64,000 nucleotides of DNA from JBFFMO01 sp041390025. Its GTDB lineage: Bacteria > Myxococcota_A > Bradymonadia > Bradymonadales > Bradymonadaceae. Position numbers and translations under genes: made by a program. Below the pieces are notes generated by a model. The model searched no databases. It worked only from the letters and a program-made list of their open reading frames with translations, and was not told the origin of the DNA. The stretch is from assembly GCA_041390025.1 (NCBI GenBank), contig JAWKQR010000002.1:124001-188000 (forward strand), given 5' to 3'. Shown in pieces: positions 15,123-25,099 of this stretch (positions within the stretch are counted from its first letter, which is position 1; every line of letters starts with the position of its first letter).

Positions 15123-16646
15123 ATGTCCACCGAACCCAAGAAATTTCGCGTTTTTGATACGATGACCGACAACAAAGTTGCGGTCGAGCCGGTGCAACCG
15201 GGCAAGATCAGCATGTACGTCTGCGGTGTGACCGTCTACGACCTGACACACATCGGCCATGCGCGCGTCTTCGTCTTTTTCGACGTCGTTCAGCGTGTGC
15301 TTCGCCATCTAGGATACGACCTGCGCTACGTGCGCAACCACACCGATGTCGACGACAAGATCATCAACCGTGCGGCGGAAGTCGGCGAGGATCCGCTGGC
15401 GCTTTCGCAACGCTTCATCGCCGCGCTGGACGAGGATATGGGGCGTTTGCACGTTCACCACGCGGACGTCGAACCCAAAGTATCGGATCACATCCCGCAG
15501 ATCGTGGCGATGGTCGAGAAGCTCATCGAACGCGGCCATGCATACGAATCCAAGGGCGATGTCTACTTCCGCGTCCAGAGTTTTGACAGCTATGGCAAGC
15601 TGAGCCACCGCAAGCTCGAAGACATGGAGGCTGGGCGTTCCGGGCGCGTGTCCGACGACGAGGACAAGAAGGAACACCCGTTTGACTTCGCGTTGTGGAA
15701 GACCGCCAAAGGCGACGAGATCGCGTGGGAGTCACCGTGGGGCAAGGGCCGTCCCGGCTGGCACATCGAGTGCTCGGTGATGAGCGCAGAGTACCTCGGC
15801 GAGACGTTTGACATCCATGGCGGCGGACGCGACCTGATCTTCCCCCATCACGAGAACGAAATCGCGCAGTCCGAGGCCGCACACGGTGCGACGTTTGCCA
15901 ACCATTGGATGCATGTCGGCATGGTCAACGTGGCCGAGGTCGACGAGGCGGGGCAGGTTGTTGAACGCAAGATGTCGAAATCGTTGGGTAATTTTTGGAC
16001 GACGCGCGACGTGTTGAAGGGCTACCACCCCGAGGCGATCCGGTACTTCATGCACACGACGGTGTATCGCAACCCGATCACGTACTCGGTGGACAACCTC
16101 AACGAGGCCACCCAGCGTGTGGAGTATCTGTACACGACGATCGAACGCATCGACGACGCGTTGGCGCGCGCGGATTACTCGGTGACGAGTCCACCCGCAG
16201 CGTGTGCCTTGGACGGTCGCGGCGAAGCGCTCAACGACTTCATGGCCCGTCTGGAGGACGAGCTGGTGGACGACTTCAACACGCCACGCGCGTTGGCGCT
16301 GATCGGCGAGGTCGCACGCATCGCCAACGACCTTACGGAGTCGAAGAAGAAGCCCAAGGACGACGTCGCGTACACGCTGTACAAGGCGCGCGAGGCATTG
16401 ACCGGCGGCGGGTATTTGCTCGGCTTCTTGCAGCAAGACCCTAAAGTTGCGCTGCTTCAGATCCGAGATCTCAAGGTTGGCCTGTTGGGCATCGATCCCG
16501 AGAAGGTTGAGTCGCTGATCGCGGCGCGTGTGACCGCCCGCGGCGAGAAGGATTGGGCCAAAGCGGACGCAATTCGTGACGAGCTTCAGGCGATGAAGGT
16601 CGAGATCATGGATTCGCCCGAAGGCACGATCTGGCGCGTCGCTTAG
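15123..16646 (+). CDS. cysS: Cysteinyl-tRNA synthetase
   Basis: 507 residues, class I aminoacyl-tRNA synthetase. Seen: the zinc-ligand Cys in MYVCGVTVYD, THIGHAR as HIGH (about 42-48), the GRPGWHIECSVMS zinc/cysteine site, the GGGRDLIFPHHENEIAQSE block and KMSKSLGN (catalytic loop), then a helical anticodon-binding region. It charges tRNA-Cys and is essential. The start is well supported by AAGGGGA 5-6 nt upstream. It sits alone on the plus strand in the middle of a carotenoid cluster transcribed the other way and ends 6 bp from the convergent desaturase gene. Confidence 0.97.
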   Translation: MSTEPKKFRVFDTMTDNKVAVEPVQPGKISMYVCGVTVYDLTHIGHARVFVFFDVVQRVLRHLGYDLRYVRNHTDVDDKIINRAAEVGEDPLALSQRFIAALDEDMGRLHVHHADVEPKVSDHIPQIVAMVEKLIERGHAYESKGDVYFRVQSFDSYGKLSHRKLEDMEAGRSGRVSDDEDKKEHPFDFALWKTAKGDEIAWESPWGKGRPGWHIECSVMSAEYLGETFDIHGGGRDLIFPHHENEIAQSEAAHGATFANHWMHVGMVNVAEVDEAGQVVERKMSKSLGNFWTTRDVLKGYHPEAIRYFMHTTVYRNPITYSVDNLNEATQRVEYLYTTIERIDDALARADYSVTSPPAACALDGRGEALNDFMARLEDELVDDFNTPRALALIGEVARIANDLTESKKKPKDDVAYTLYKAREALTGGGYLLGFLQQDPKVALLQIRDLKVGLLGIDPEKVESLIAARVTARGEKDWAKADAIRDELQAMKVEIMDSPEGTIWRVA

Positions 16647-16652
16647 GCTGCG

Positions 16653-18116
16653 CTAGTGGTCTTCTGCGACTGAGCGGGATGCCGCAAGGCCAGACAGCAT
16701 GCACATCGGCACGCCACCGCCCGGGTGTGCGCTGCCCGATGCCAGGTAGAGTCCGCGCAGTTCTTTGACGCGATTGGGTGGTCGTTGAAACGCGGAAAAC
16801 TGAGAGTTCGACGACGCGCCGTAGATGCTGCCGCGACTGCCTTGGAATTGCGCCGCCAGGTCCGTGGGTGTGCGCTCCCACACCACCTGGTCGTCTGGCG
16901 AGATGAGGTTGTGTTCGACGAGGCGTCCGAGGACGACCTCGCGCAAAGCGCTCCACGTGTCAGTATCCGACGTCCCCTGTGCAGGCTCCGCGGGCGCGTT
17001 GGCCATGATGAAGAGTGGCTCGTGGTTCTGCCAACCCTCACGACCGTGGGCTCTTTCTTGAGCGCAGATGTAGACCGTCGGTTCGCGTGGCGGCGTTTTT
17101 GCACCGAAGATGTCCCGAAACTCGTCGCGATAGGTCGCGGGAAACAACACTTCGTGGGGTGGGCGATCGCGGCGCTTGGCTTTGACCACGGCCGTCCATC
17201 CACTCATCGAAGGTTCGTAATCCCCATTGATCGCCTTCAGGTTGGGTGCGAGCTGCTTGGCGAGGTGAGCCGCATCCGCGTTGCAGATCACGCGTGAGGT
17301 TGTGACGGTTCGGCCCGAGTTTAGAGTCACGCCCGTGACGTGCTTTTGGTTGGAATCAATCGTGCGGACGCCATCGCCGTACGAAAACTCGACGCCTCGT
17401 TGTTCGGCGACCTGTGCGAGCTTCTCGGCCAAGCGAAACATGCCGCCGCGCACGCCGTAACAACCCAATCCGAGCTCCACCCAGGCGATGCAATTCAGTG
17501 TGGCAGGTGCGCTGAACGCGTCGCTGCCGTTGTAGGTGGCGTAGCGCAGAAAGACGTCGCGCAGAGCAGGGGTCGAAATTCGCGCTTCAATGGCCGAGGC
17601 CATACTGCGCATGGCGTCGATCTTGAGCACTTCGCGGAACTTCGTCATCCCAAGCTTGACCGCAGAGAACGTCGTAGGGGCCTCGCCGTAGACGAAATTC
17701 GGTGCGGCGGCTTCCCAGATATCGCGGGTGTAGGCCATGAACGCATCGAATTCATCGGCCGCCTTCGCGCCCAAAGTTTGCGCGATCGAGGCGCGCGTGT
17801 CGCGGAGGTCGAAGCGCAGGTCGAGCGCCGGGCGATCTGCCGAGGGCCAGTGGTAACGAAAAGGATCACACGGGATGAGCTCGAGCTCATCGGCCAGCGT
17901 TGTCCCAGCGGATTGAAAGACCGAATCGAGGACGTCCGTCATGGTCAACACACTCGGTCCGGTGTCGAACTCGACGCCCTCAAAGGACGCGCGGCCCATC
18001 TTTCCACCAGGATCATGGTGCTGCTCGATCACCAAGACTTTGCGATCGGACAGCGATAGCGCCGCGGTCAGCCCACCCATACCGGCGCCAATGATGACCA
18101 CATCGTAATCGGTCAT
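16653..18116 (-). CDS. Carotenoid desaturase, CrtI/CrtD type
   Basis: 487 residues. N-terminal FAD Rossmann motif VVIIGAGMGGLTAALSLS, followed by GGKMGRASFEGVEFDTGPSVLT, and the C-terminal CrtI-family signature LYLASGSAHPGGGVPMCMLSG. These FAD enzymes desaturate phytoene (CrtI) or 1-hydroxy carotenoids at C3-C4 (CrtD). Sequence alone does not separate them, but crtC nearby makes CrtD plausible. The ATG at 18116 overlaps the aldehyde dehydrogenase stop (ATGA); the TTG nine bases upstream is less likely. It probably acts at the membrane. Geranylgeranyl-PP and phytoene synthase genes are not in the window. Confidence 0.85.
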   Translation of the reverse strand: MTDYDVVIIGAGMGGLTAALSLSDRKVLVIEQHHDPGGKMGRASFEGVEFDTGPSVLTMTDVLDSVFQSAGTTLADELELIPCDPFRYHWPSADRPALDLRFDLRDTRASIAQTLGAKAADEFDAFMAYTRDIWEAAAPNFVYGEAPTTFSAVKLGMTKFREVLKIDAMRSMASAIEARISTPALRDVFLRYATYNGSDAFSAPATLNCIAWVELGLGCYGVRGGMFRLAEKLAQVAEQRGVEFSYGDGVRTIDSNQKHVTGVTLNSGRTVTTSRVICNADAAHLAKQLAPNLKAINGDYEPSMSGWTAVVKAKRRDRPPHEVLFPATYRDEFRDIFGAKTPPREPTVYICAQERAHGREGWQNHEPLFIMANAPAEPAQGTSDTDTWSALREVVLGRLVEHNLISPDDQVVWERTPTDLAAQFQGSRGSIYGASSNSQFSAFQRPPNRVKELRGLYLASGSAHPGGGVPMCMLSGLAASRSVAEDH

Positions 18117-19468
18117 TTCACCCAAACCGTCTTAACGTTGACGAACGAGCGCGGCCCATGGGGTCCGAGCTCTCGGCCGTAACCGCTGTCTTTGATGCCA
18201 CCAAACGGAAGCCGAGGGTCGGATTTGACGATCCCGTTGATGGCGACGTGACCTGCCTCGATCCGCGCTGCGAGATCTGGGGCATCTTCGCGTGCCGTCC
18301 ACAGGCTCGCGCCAAGGCCGAACGTGGATTGGTTTGCCAGCCGGATGGCGTGGTCGGCGTCGGTGGCCCGGATGACGGCGGCCGCGGGACCAAATGTTTC
18401 TTCGTCAAACATAGGCATTCCGGGGCGAACGTCGGTCACCAACGTTACCGGGTAATAACATGGTCCAAGTGCGCTCGGTTTTCCGCCTAAGATGAGGCTG
18501 CCGCCGACCTCCACCGTGTCCGAAACGAGTTGATGCAACGCATCGACCAAGTCGGGTCGCGCCATCGGCCCGATGTCGGTGTCGTCGAGCATCGGGTCGC
18601 CGAGCTTCAGTTTCTTGAGCGCCGCCTCGAAACGGTCGCAAAACACATCGTAGATCTGGGTGTCGACGATGAATCGCTTGGCGGCGATGCAGCTTTGACC
18701 GTTGTTGATCAGGCGCGCGGTGACGGCGTTTTGCACGGCGGCGTCAAGATCGGCGTCTTCCAGCGCGATGAAGGGGTCCGAGCCGCCGAGCTCGAGCAAA
18801 GATGGTTTGAGGTGTTTGCCCGCGAGCGCGCCCACAGCGCGACCTGCGGCGACCGAACCCGTGAGGCTCACCCCGTGAATCCGGGGATCGGCCATCAAGT
18901 CGGGGACGGCATGACGGTCGACCAGCAACGTGTGGAAAACGCCGTCTGGGAATCCTGCTTCCAAAAACACCTCTTCGATCGCCAAGGCGCAGCGAGGGAC
19001 GTTCTCGGCGTGTTTCAAAATCGCCGTGTTGCCTGCCATCAGAGTCGGGGCTGCGAAGCGAAACACCTGCCAAAACGGGAAGTTCCAGGGCATGACCGCC
19101 AGAATGGTCCCCAAAGGTTCGTAACTCACATAGGATTTGCCGGCGTCCGACTTAATGGTCTGGTCGGCTAGGAAGGATGCGGCATTCTCGGCGTAGTATT
19201 CACAGACCCACGCGCATTTCTCGACTTCGCTTTTGGCCTCGCGCAAGGGTTTGCCCATCTCGTGGGTCATCAATGTGGCCCACGCCTCAGACCGTTCCCG
19301 CAGCACATGGGCGGCGCGCCCAAAGAACTCGCCGCGCTGATCAAAGCTCAGTGCGCGCCATTGTTTGAAGGCGTCGGCGGATTGACCAACCAAAATGTCG
19401 ATCTCTTTGGCCGTATGTTGGTCGAACTCAGCCAGCACGTTCATGTCTGCGGGGTTGATGGACTTCAT
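18113..19468 (-). CDS. NAD(P)+-dependent aldehyde dehydrogenase, succinate-semialdehyde type
   Basis: 451 residues, near the length of E. coli Sad/YneI and shorter than GabD. Seen: the substrate/cofactor region VMPWNFPFWQVFRFAAPTLMAGNTAILKHAENVP, the general-base Glu in LLELGGSDPF, the nucleophile Cys in NNGQSCIAAKRF, and EETFGPAAAV. The family oxidises succinate semialdehyde or related aldehydes to acids. It is coupled by ATGA to the carotenoid desaturase, which allows a second reading: an aldehyde dehydrogenase acting on a carotenoid aldehyde. I do not see evidence that decides between them. Confidence 0.88.
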   Translation of the reverse strand: MKSINPADMNVLAEFDQHTAKEIDILVGQSADAFKQWRALSFDQRGEFFGRAAHVLRERSEAWATLMTHEMGKPLREAKSEVEKCAWVCEYYAENAASFLADQTIKSDAGKSYVSYEPLGTILAVMPWNFPFWQVFRFAAPTLMAGNTAILKHAENVPRCALAIEEVFLEAGFPDGVFHTLLVDRHAVPDLMADPRIHGVSLTGSVAAGRAVGALAGKHLKPSLLELGGSDPFIALEDADLDAAVQNAVTARLINNGQSCIAAKRFIVDTQIYDVFCDRFEAALKKLKLGDPMLDDTDIGPMARPDLVDALHQLVSDTVEVGGSLILGGKPSALGPCYYPVTLVTDVRPGMPMFDEETFGPAAAVIRATDADHAIRLANQSTFGLGASLWTAREDAPDLAARIEAGHVAINGIVKSDPRLPFGGIKDSGYGRELGPHGPRSFVNVKTVWVK

Positions 19469-19486
19469 GGCGTTCCCTCGTGGGTC

Positions 19487-20419
19487 CTAGGATGCGGTTG
19501 AGGCTCGAAGATTGCGAAATTGTTCGAGCGACAGGTCTTGAAGCAACGTCGTCGCGGAGAGCTCGGTGCCGATGTCGGCCCAGCCCAAAGAGGCCGCAAG
19601 ACGACCGACGACTTTTTCGGCGGACTCGGTCTGGCGCAGCTCGCGCAGGGACTCGGAGCCGTCACGTTTGGACATCCGATGGCCGTCGGCATCGAGCATC
19701 AAGGGTACGTGCCAAAACGTTGGGACATCGGCGCCGAGTGCCGAGAAAAGCGCGGCCTGACGCGGCGCCGAGTCCGCAAGGTCGGCACCGCGCACGACGT
19801 CGGTGATCTTCATCTGGATGTCATCGACGACCACGGCCAGCTGGTAGGCCCAAAGACCGTCTGCGCGTTTGAGGACAAAGTCCCCGACCTCGGCGCTCAG
19901 GTTCTGCGTGATGGGGCCCAACAGGCCATCGACAACGGTGACTGTAGCACCCACCCGAAAACGCCACGATGGAATGCGGTCGGGTTGTTCAGCCTGCCGT
20001 GCGGCGCGTTGTTCGGGGCTCAGATGACTGCAGGTGCCCGGGTAGATGGGCGTCGCACCGTGCGGGGCGCTGGACGCTTCGGCGATTTCGCGCCGCGAGC
20101 ACCAGCAGGGGTAAGCGAGTTCTTTCGAGACCAAAGAATCCAATGCGGATTGGTAGGCAGCGGTGTTCTCGGACTGTGTGTAAGGTCCAAAGGTCCCACC
20201 GACGTCGGGTCCCTCGTCCCAATCCAGTCCCAGCCATCGTAGGTCGTCAAGGATGGTTTCGGCGGCGCCTGGCCTGCACCTAGGGCCGTCGATGTCTTCC
20301 ATGCGCAGCACAAAGACACTCTGGGTCAAACGTGCGTGCAACCACGCGAGCAGTGCGGTTCGCACGTTCCCCAGATGGAGTGGGCCTGTGGGACTCGGTG
20401 CGTAACGACCGCGTCCCAT
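19487..20419 (-). CDS. gluQ: Glutamyl-Q tRNA(Asp) synthetase
   Basis: 310 residues, a truncated GluRS-like enzyme without the anticodon-binding domain. Seen: GRYAPSPTGPLHLGNVRTA (HIGH-like HLGN), LRMEDIDGPRCRPGAAETILDDLRWLGLDWDEG, the Cys pair YPCWCSRREI with a later CSH of the zinc site, and a HRMSKRDGSESL motif (KMSKS-like). GluQRS attaches glutamate to queuosine at position 34 of tRNA-Asp. The ATG at 20419 overlaps the upstream kinase stop (TGATG); a GTG three bases earlier is possible. The short length and DIDGPR rather than DLDTPR-like motif fit YadB/GluQ rather than GltX. Confidence 0.92.
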   Translation of the reverse strand: MGRGRYAPSPTGPLHLGNVRTALLAWLHARLTQSVFVLRMEDIDGPRCRPGAAETILDDLRWLGLDWDEGPDVGGTFGPYTQSENTAAYQSALDSLVSKELAYPCWCSRREIAEASSAPHGATPIYPGTCSHLSPEQRAARQAEQPDRIPSWRFRVGATVTVVDGLLGPITQNLSAEVGDFVLKRADGLWAYQLAVVVDDIQMKITDVVRGADLADSAPRQAALFSALGADVPTFWHVPLMLDADGHRMSKRDGSESLRELRQTESAEKVVGRLAASLGWADIGTELSATTLLQDLSLEQFRNLRASTAS

Positions 20420-21480
20420 CACGCGAATGCCGGCTCGAGGTCGACCAACAACGATTGGAGGTCAGAGAACTGCGGCAAATGGTGCAAGGCGTTTTTCACG
20501 TAGCCGATGGAGGGCTCGTAATACGGCAAGAACGACGGGTTGCCTTTGACCCGGTCGATGAAGATGAAACGCCCCGCGTCTTTGAGCTTGCGCTGCACGG
20601 TCTGCACATGGAACAGGGTGTGGATCGCCGAAGCGTCGCTGCACCACGACAGTCCAGCCTGCGCGCCCTGTTCGGCGTAGTATTGAACAAGCCGCTGTAC
20701 GAGCGGTGGCTCCAATACGATGTACGAGTCCCGCAGGAGCGCCACGAGGTCGTAAACACACGAGCCGCGAAGGGCGTCCTGGAAGTCGATGAGGATCCAC
20801 GCGCCGTTCTTCCGCATGATGTTGCGGCTTTGGTAGTCGCGCAGCGAAAGTGTTTGTGGTGCCTCCAACAACGTCGCGACAACACGGTCGAAGGCGGCCT
20901 CAAGCTCGGGAAGGCGCGCTGCGGCGTGCTCGGCACCGTGTTGGGCGTCAAGGCCCCACTCGCGGTAATGGTCCATCTCCCAACGCAACAGGGGTTGGTC
21001 GAAGGACTTATCCCACGCGATGCAGTCGTGAACCGTGTCGGTTTCCACGGCCTTTTGGTACCGAATCAGCAGGTCGATCGCCTGCTGGTAGAGGTGCTCG
21101 GCGTTGCCCGGATTGGCCAAATACGCGTTCTCGAACATCTCCTGGCCAAGATCCTCGAGCAACAGCACACCGATCGCCATGTCCGTGTGGTCGATCTGTG
21201 GCACGGGCAGTTCCAACCGGCTCAGGTAGCGTTGCACGTTGATGAACGGCAGCTCGGGTGGAACGGCGCCGCTGCCGCCTTCTTCGCTCTTTAGGGCGTC
21301 ATCACCAAGGGGCATCACCATCGCCATGAGCGTCGATTCGCCGCGTGGCCCGGGGCTTGGAAGCGTGATTCGCCAGTAAATTCGCAGCGATGCATGGCCT
21401 CCCAGATTCTCTAATTTGGCGCGTTCCGCGGTTTGGGCGTCAAAACGCGCGGCGAGTGCCTGTCGGATACGATTTTCCAT
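20419..21480 (-). CDS. Aminoglycoside-phosphotransferase-fold kinase, AmgK-like
   Basis: 353 residues. The C-lobe has LSLRDYQSRNIM (catalytic Asp and Asn) and ILIDFQDALRGSCVYDLVALLRDSY (metal-binding Asp), the pattern of AmgK, the N-acetylmuramate/N-acetylglucosamine anomeric kinase of the MurU peptidoglycan-recycling bypass. Its usual partner murU (a sugar-1-phosphate nucleotidyltransferase) is not adjacent here. The usual catalytic 'HRD' is LRD: His is replaced by Leu while Asp is kept. It is coupled to gluQ by overlap and starts 7 bp after the outer-membrane protein gene, so it probably lies in the same operon. Confidence 0.78.
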   Translation of the reverse strand: MENRIRQALAARFDAQTAERAKLENLGGHASLRIYWRITLPSPGPRGESTLMAMVMPLGDDALKSEEGGSGAVPPELPFINVQRYLSRLELPVPQIDHTDMAIGVLLLEDLGQEMFENAYLANPGNAEHLYQQAIDLLIRYQKAVETDTVHDCIAWDKSFDQPLLRWEMDHYREWGLDAQHGAEHAAARLPELEAAFDRVVATLLEAPQTLSLRDYQSRNIMRKNGAWILIDFQDALRGSCVYDLVALLRDSYIVLEPPLVQRLVQYYAEQGAQAGLSWCSDASAIHTLFHVQTVQRKLKDAGRFIFIDRVKGNPSFLPYYEPSIGYVKNALHHLPQFSDLQSLLVDLEPAFA

Positions 21481-21487
21481 CCAAACC

Positions 21488-22335
21488 TCACAGGTAGATC
21501 GAGAAAGCGCCTAGGAAGACCATCTCGTCGGTGTTGGCGAGGTTGAGTTTGTATCCGAGGTCAAATCCGGCAGCGGTTGTGCGCCAGCCGACGCCGAAGG
21601 TCAGGTTTGACTTGTCGGCTGAATCAATGCGCTCAAACCCGGCGCGAAGTGGCACCGCCTGAATCAAGAACTCAAGGCCCGCGCCGAAGAGCATTTGTGG
21701 GTCATCTTGGGACGTGAGGTCCACGCCCACGTCACCCGAGAGCGTCAGCCGCCGTTTTGAAACCCAGGCCACCCGTCACGGTGGTGGGTGCGACGGCCTC
21801 GCAGCCGACTTTGCTGCAGGGGTCGATCAGGTTCTGACCACCACACCAAAATGGAGACCCTCGGTCACTTTGACGATCGCGCCGGCGTCCAAGGTAAAGC
21901 CGTTGAGGAGCTCAACATCACCGTCGTTAAACTTCAGGTACCGACCGCCAACGCCAAGCGCCACGCGGTCGGGAACGACGGGGACACCGATGGACAGTCG
22001 GATGTCGTGTCCGGTGATCGACTCGAAATCGTCGCGTCCGATGAAGTAGCTGCAGCCCACGCCCGCGCCGAGCCCCGGATTGGTCTTGCTGTCCGAAATC
22101 GAGGCGTTGAGCACGCTGCCTTGGGGTTGTACTCGAAGGTGGCCTCGACCGCGTACATCACGGACTTGGCGATGCCGGCGGGGTTGTGGTGGACCGATGT
22201 CGCGCCTTCGGCTACCGCCGTATACGCCTCGCCCATGCCTGCCGACCGCGTCCCTTTCGTGAGGTCCTGCGCGGCGAGGCTGGTGGATAACAAGAGCGCT
22301 GCAGTGAGCGCGGTAGCAATGGCATAGCGATTCAT
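21488..22335 (-). pseudogene. Outer-membrane beta-barrel protein gene with three frameshifts
   Basis: Read across frames it gives one continuous protein of about 280 residues. It has a signal peptide (MNRYAIATALTAALLLSTSLAAQ), then the start RSAGMGEAYTAVAEGATSVHHNPAG typical of PorV/FadL-type barrels, amphipathic strands, and a last strand ending in FSIYL. The breaks lie near 22123-22126 (one base short in a G run), 21830 (one base short) and 21755 (one base extra or two short). All three segments keep good barrel sequence, so sequencing error is more likely than decay. If intact, it is an exported outer-membrane protein, possibly a transporter of hydrophobic compounds; this is not certain. 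Confidence 0.7.
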
Positions 22336-22426
22336 GGGCTCGACCTCGTCCTGAGTAACGCCCGAAGGTGTATCCAATTGTGGATCGGGCATCAAGGCAG
22401 ACAGCGCCGTTGAGCCCGATATTCGA

Positions 22427-24480
22427 CTACAGAACGAAACGTCCGAGCATAAAAAGTCCAACCGCGACGATGATTCCCACCGCGATAAGCCCCATAAAGA
22501 GCCATGTCTTGTTGATCTCGGGCTCGGATTCGACGGGCGCCGGTGTGCTTGGCTGTGAAAGCATCGGTTGCTGCAGCTGCTGATGGCGCATCATGTTCGA
22601 CATTTCATTCGCAGGAATGGTTGGGCCGACGTTGCGTTCCACACGCTGGTTATCCGTCCATCGTCGAGGGAGCCCGGCGGCGCCTGAAACCCGGACATCA
22701 ACTGTTGTTGATGCTGCGACTGACGCATCGAGTCGTTGATCATGCTTTGTTCAAGCGGCGACGGTGGCGTTTGGCGTGTGCGCTCAGACGTGTCCGCGTA
22801 GTCCTTGCCGAGGATCATCTTGGGGCCCGAGTTCTTGGGCACGTCGATCACGAGCGGAGATGCTTGGCTTGATTTGAGCTCCACCGGCGCTGGAAATGAC
22901 GGCGTGGCTTGGTTGGGCGTGGGCAAATATTGCTTGAGCGACTCACGCGACATCTTTGGGGCCGTGAGGTCGCGGCTGTCGATGTGTGGGTCGGCCACAA
23001 GAACACCCCGTCGCAGTGCATCGCTGGCCTCTTCGAGGTCGGATTCACGGATGGGGCGCGCGATCGAGACGGTTTCGAAGTCCTCGGGCTCAACGGGTTG
23101 AGTCCTGGGCGCCAAGGCCTGTAACCCGCTCTGTTTTACGAGTGCAGACGGTTTGCTTGGGCGCGTGTGCTCGGTCGATGCCGGTCCGTGAGTGACCCGT
23201 TTGGGCGTGGGCAACGTTCGCAGGACCGCCTGCGAATCGTCCTTGGCTTGGATGGGGTTTGACTGACTGCTTTCAATCAGGCGTTTGACTTCCGAGGGGG
23301 GCGTGAGCTTGGTCACATCCTCGCCTTGGTTTTTCAGACTCGGGATCGCGGTGGTCTCTTGTTCGGATTCGATCTGATCGATCTCGGCGTTTGAGATTCT
23401 GACGATCGCTGAGTTGCTCAGCTCGGCGGTCGCCTCGGGCGGGCGCTGGATCTTGAGCGTGGCCTCGATCTCCATGGTTGCGAGATCCATCGGCAGTGCG
23501 GTGGCTTCGATGCGATCGGTCTTGCTTGAGAACATATCCTCGGAGCGATCGACGGCGATCTCATCGGCGTTGATGGCAAAGCTCAACAGTTCGCTTGAGA
23601 TCTTGCCGCTGAGCGTGTCGCCCACGGTCGCCGTTTGGCTCTCAATCCTGAGATCGAGCAGCGCCTGTGTGAAGTCGCGGATCGTCTGGAATCGATCCTG
23701 CGGCTTTTTCTCCATGGCTTTGAGGATGATGCGTTCGAGCCCCGGATTGACCTCAGGGCGCAGGCGCGATGGCGGCAGCGGAGGGGCTTCGACTTGAGCC
23801 ATCATCAGCGCGAATTCGGTCGGAGCGTTGAACGGCACTTCGCCCGTGACCAGTTTGTACATCATCACGCCGATGCTGTAGATGTCGGCGCGGCCATCAA
23901 TGGACTTCGAACCGACGATTTGTTCTGGGGACATGTAGTGGAGCGTGCCCACGGTCGTTCCGGTCGCGGTGAGATCGTGCCGACCGCCCTTGATCTTGGC
24001 CACGCCGAAGTCCAACACCTTCGGACGCTGAATGTCACCATCGGGAAGTAGGATGTTGCTGGGCTTGAGGTCGCGGTGGATGACGCCCTGACTGTGCGCA
24101 AACCCGACGGCCGACATGCATGGAATGATCACGTCAATGACTTGGGACGTGGTCAGGGGCCCGTTGCTCGCCAGGAAGTCGTCGAGCGTCGGGCCTTCCA
24201 CAAACTCCATCAGGATGGCCAGAAAGGGAACGTCTTGGATCTGGAACACGCGGATGATGTTGGGGTGCCGCAGCAGCTGCTGGATGCGCCCTTCTTCGAT
24301 GAACCGCGCGCGGATAATGGCGTTGTCGCTGTAGTAGGGGTAGAGCACCTTGAGCGCAACGGTGTGGCTCGTGAGCTCGTCGCGCGCCGCATAGATCGAT
24401 GCCATGCCGCCCTCGGCAGCCAGATACTCGACTCGAAATCGGTCGAGAAATCGGTCCCCTGGTTTCAGGTCGACCGACAT
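22427..24480 (-). CDS. Ser/Thr protein kinase with C-terminal membrane anchor (frameshift near 22645)
   Basis: About 684 residues after joining. The N-terminal kinase domain has VALKVL (Lys), HRDLKPSNILL, LDFGVAK, MSPEQ and DIYSIGVMMYKL. The glycine loop is degenerate (AAEGGMASIYAA). A long Pro/Ser/Thr-rich middle (about 290-600) follows, then a Gln-rich stretch (QSQHQQQ...QQLQQ) and one helix (NKTWLFMGLIAVGIIVAVGLF) ending in RFVL. The helix lies in another frame: after ...PPGSLDDG one base appears missing. The layout gives a cytoplasmic kinase on a long disordered tether with a tail-anchored helix and no external sensor. Unlike the kinase at the window start, it has no extracytoplasmic domain. 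Its target is unknown. Confidence 0.88.
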
Positions 24481-25099
24481 GGCTCACCTCGACGCTGAGG
24501 CATCTTCGACGCTCGGTTCAAGAGTCCAGCCCACAGCATAGTGGAACTCGAGGCACGCACCAAATTATGGTTCGGTGTCACAACTTCGTCACAGTCAGAC
24601 GCAGCGCGAGCTTTGCATCCGGAACAGGTGTGGGAGTCAGCCAAGGTACGACGGGCGTTCTCACGAGTAACTCGTGGTGCGCGCCGTTTGTTTCGACGAG
24701 ACGTCTTTATTCGCCGTCGACTGCCCGCGCCGCGTCAGTTGCATCATAGGGTAAACCCTTCCCTCGAACGCGTGACAAAGAACTGCTGGCGCCCGAATCG
24801 GGTGTGGACGCGTCGGACTTGCCTGGAAACCGGCGAGCCGATCAGAACGTAGGGTTGTGCCTGATAGTCCGCGCCACGCAGCGTTTGCGTGCAGCGCACA
24901 TCAAACTGCGAGCCGTTTTGCGCGCACTCACTTATCGGCGAACGGCAGTTCCCCGACGTCGGGTCGATCGCCCTTCAATGTTCGCTGCACATCCGTGGTC
25001 GCCTTCGCAGGAAACCGTTTGTCGGGATCACGCCATGAAAACCGCGCACGCTGCGATGCCAATGACGCGTCCGTCCACTAGGTCGCGCCTGGGGGAACG
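24481..25099. other. 619-bp gap without a recognised gene
   Basis: It lies upstream of the kinase starting at 24480 and downstream of the large kinase-TPR gene. The longest open frames (about 74-116 codons) have no RBS, no family resemblance and Arg/Ser/Pro-rich composition typical of chance frames in GC-rich DNA. No hairpin-plus-T terminator, RNA gene or repeat was recognised. It must hold the promoter of the 24480 kinase. Confidence 0.5.

Noticed and set aside
22427..22642. A separate 71-codon membrane protein gene
   Set aside because: It is the Gln-rich tail and membrane helix of the kinase in a shifted frame; other kinases in this window end the same way.
24541..25081. Open frames in the 24481-25099 gap as genes
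   Set aside because: Short, Arg/Ser-rich, without RBS, domain or conserved style; likely chance frames.
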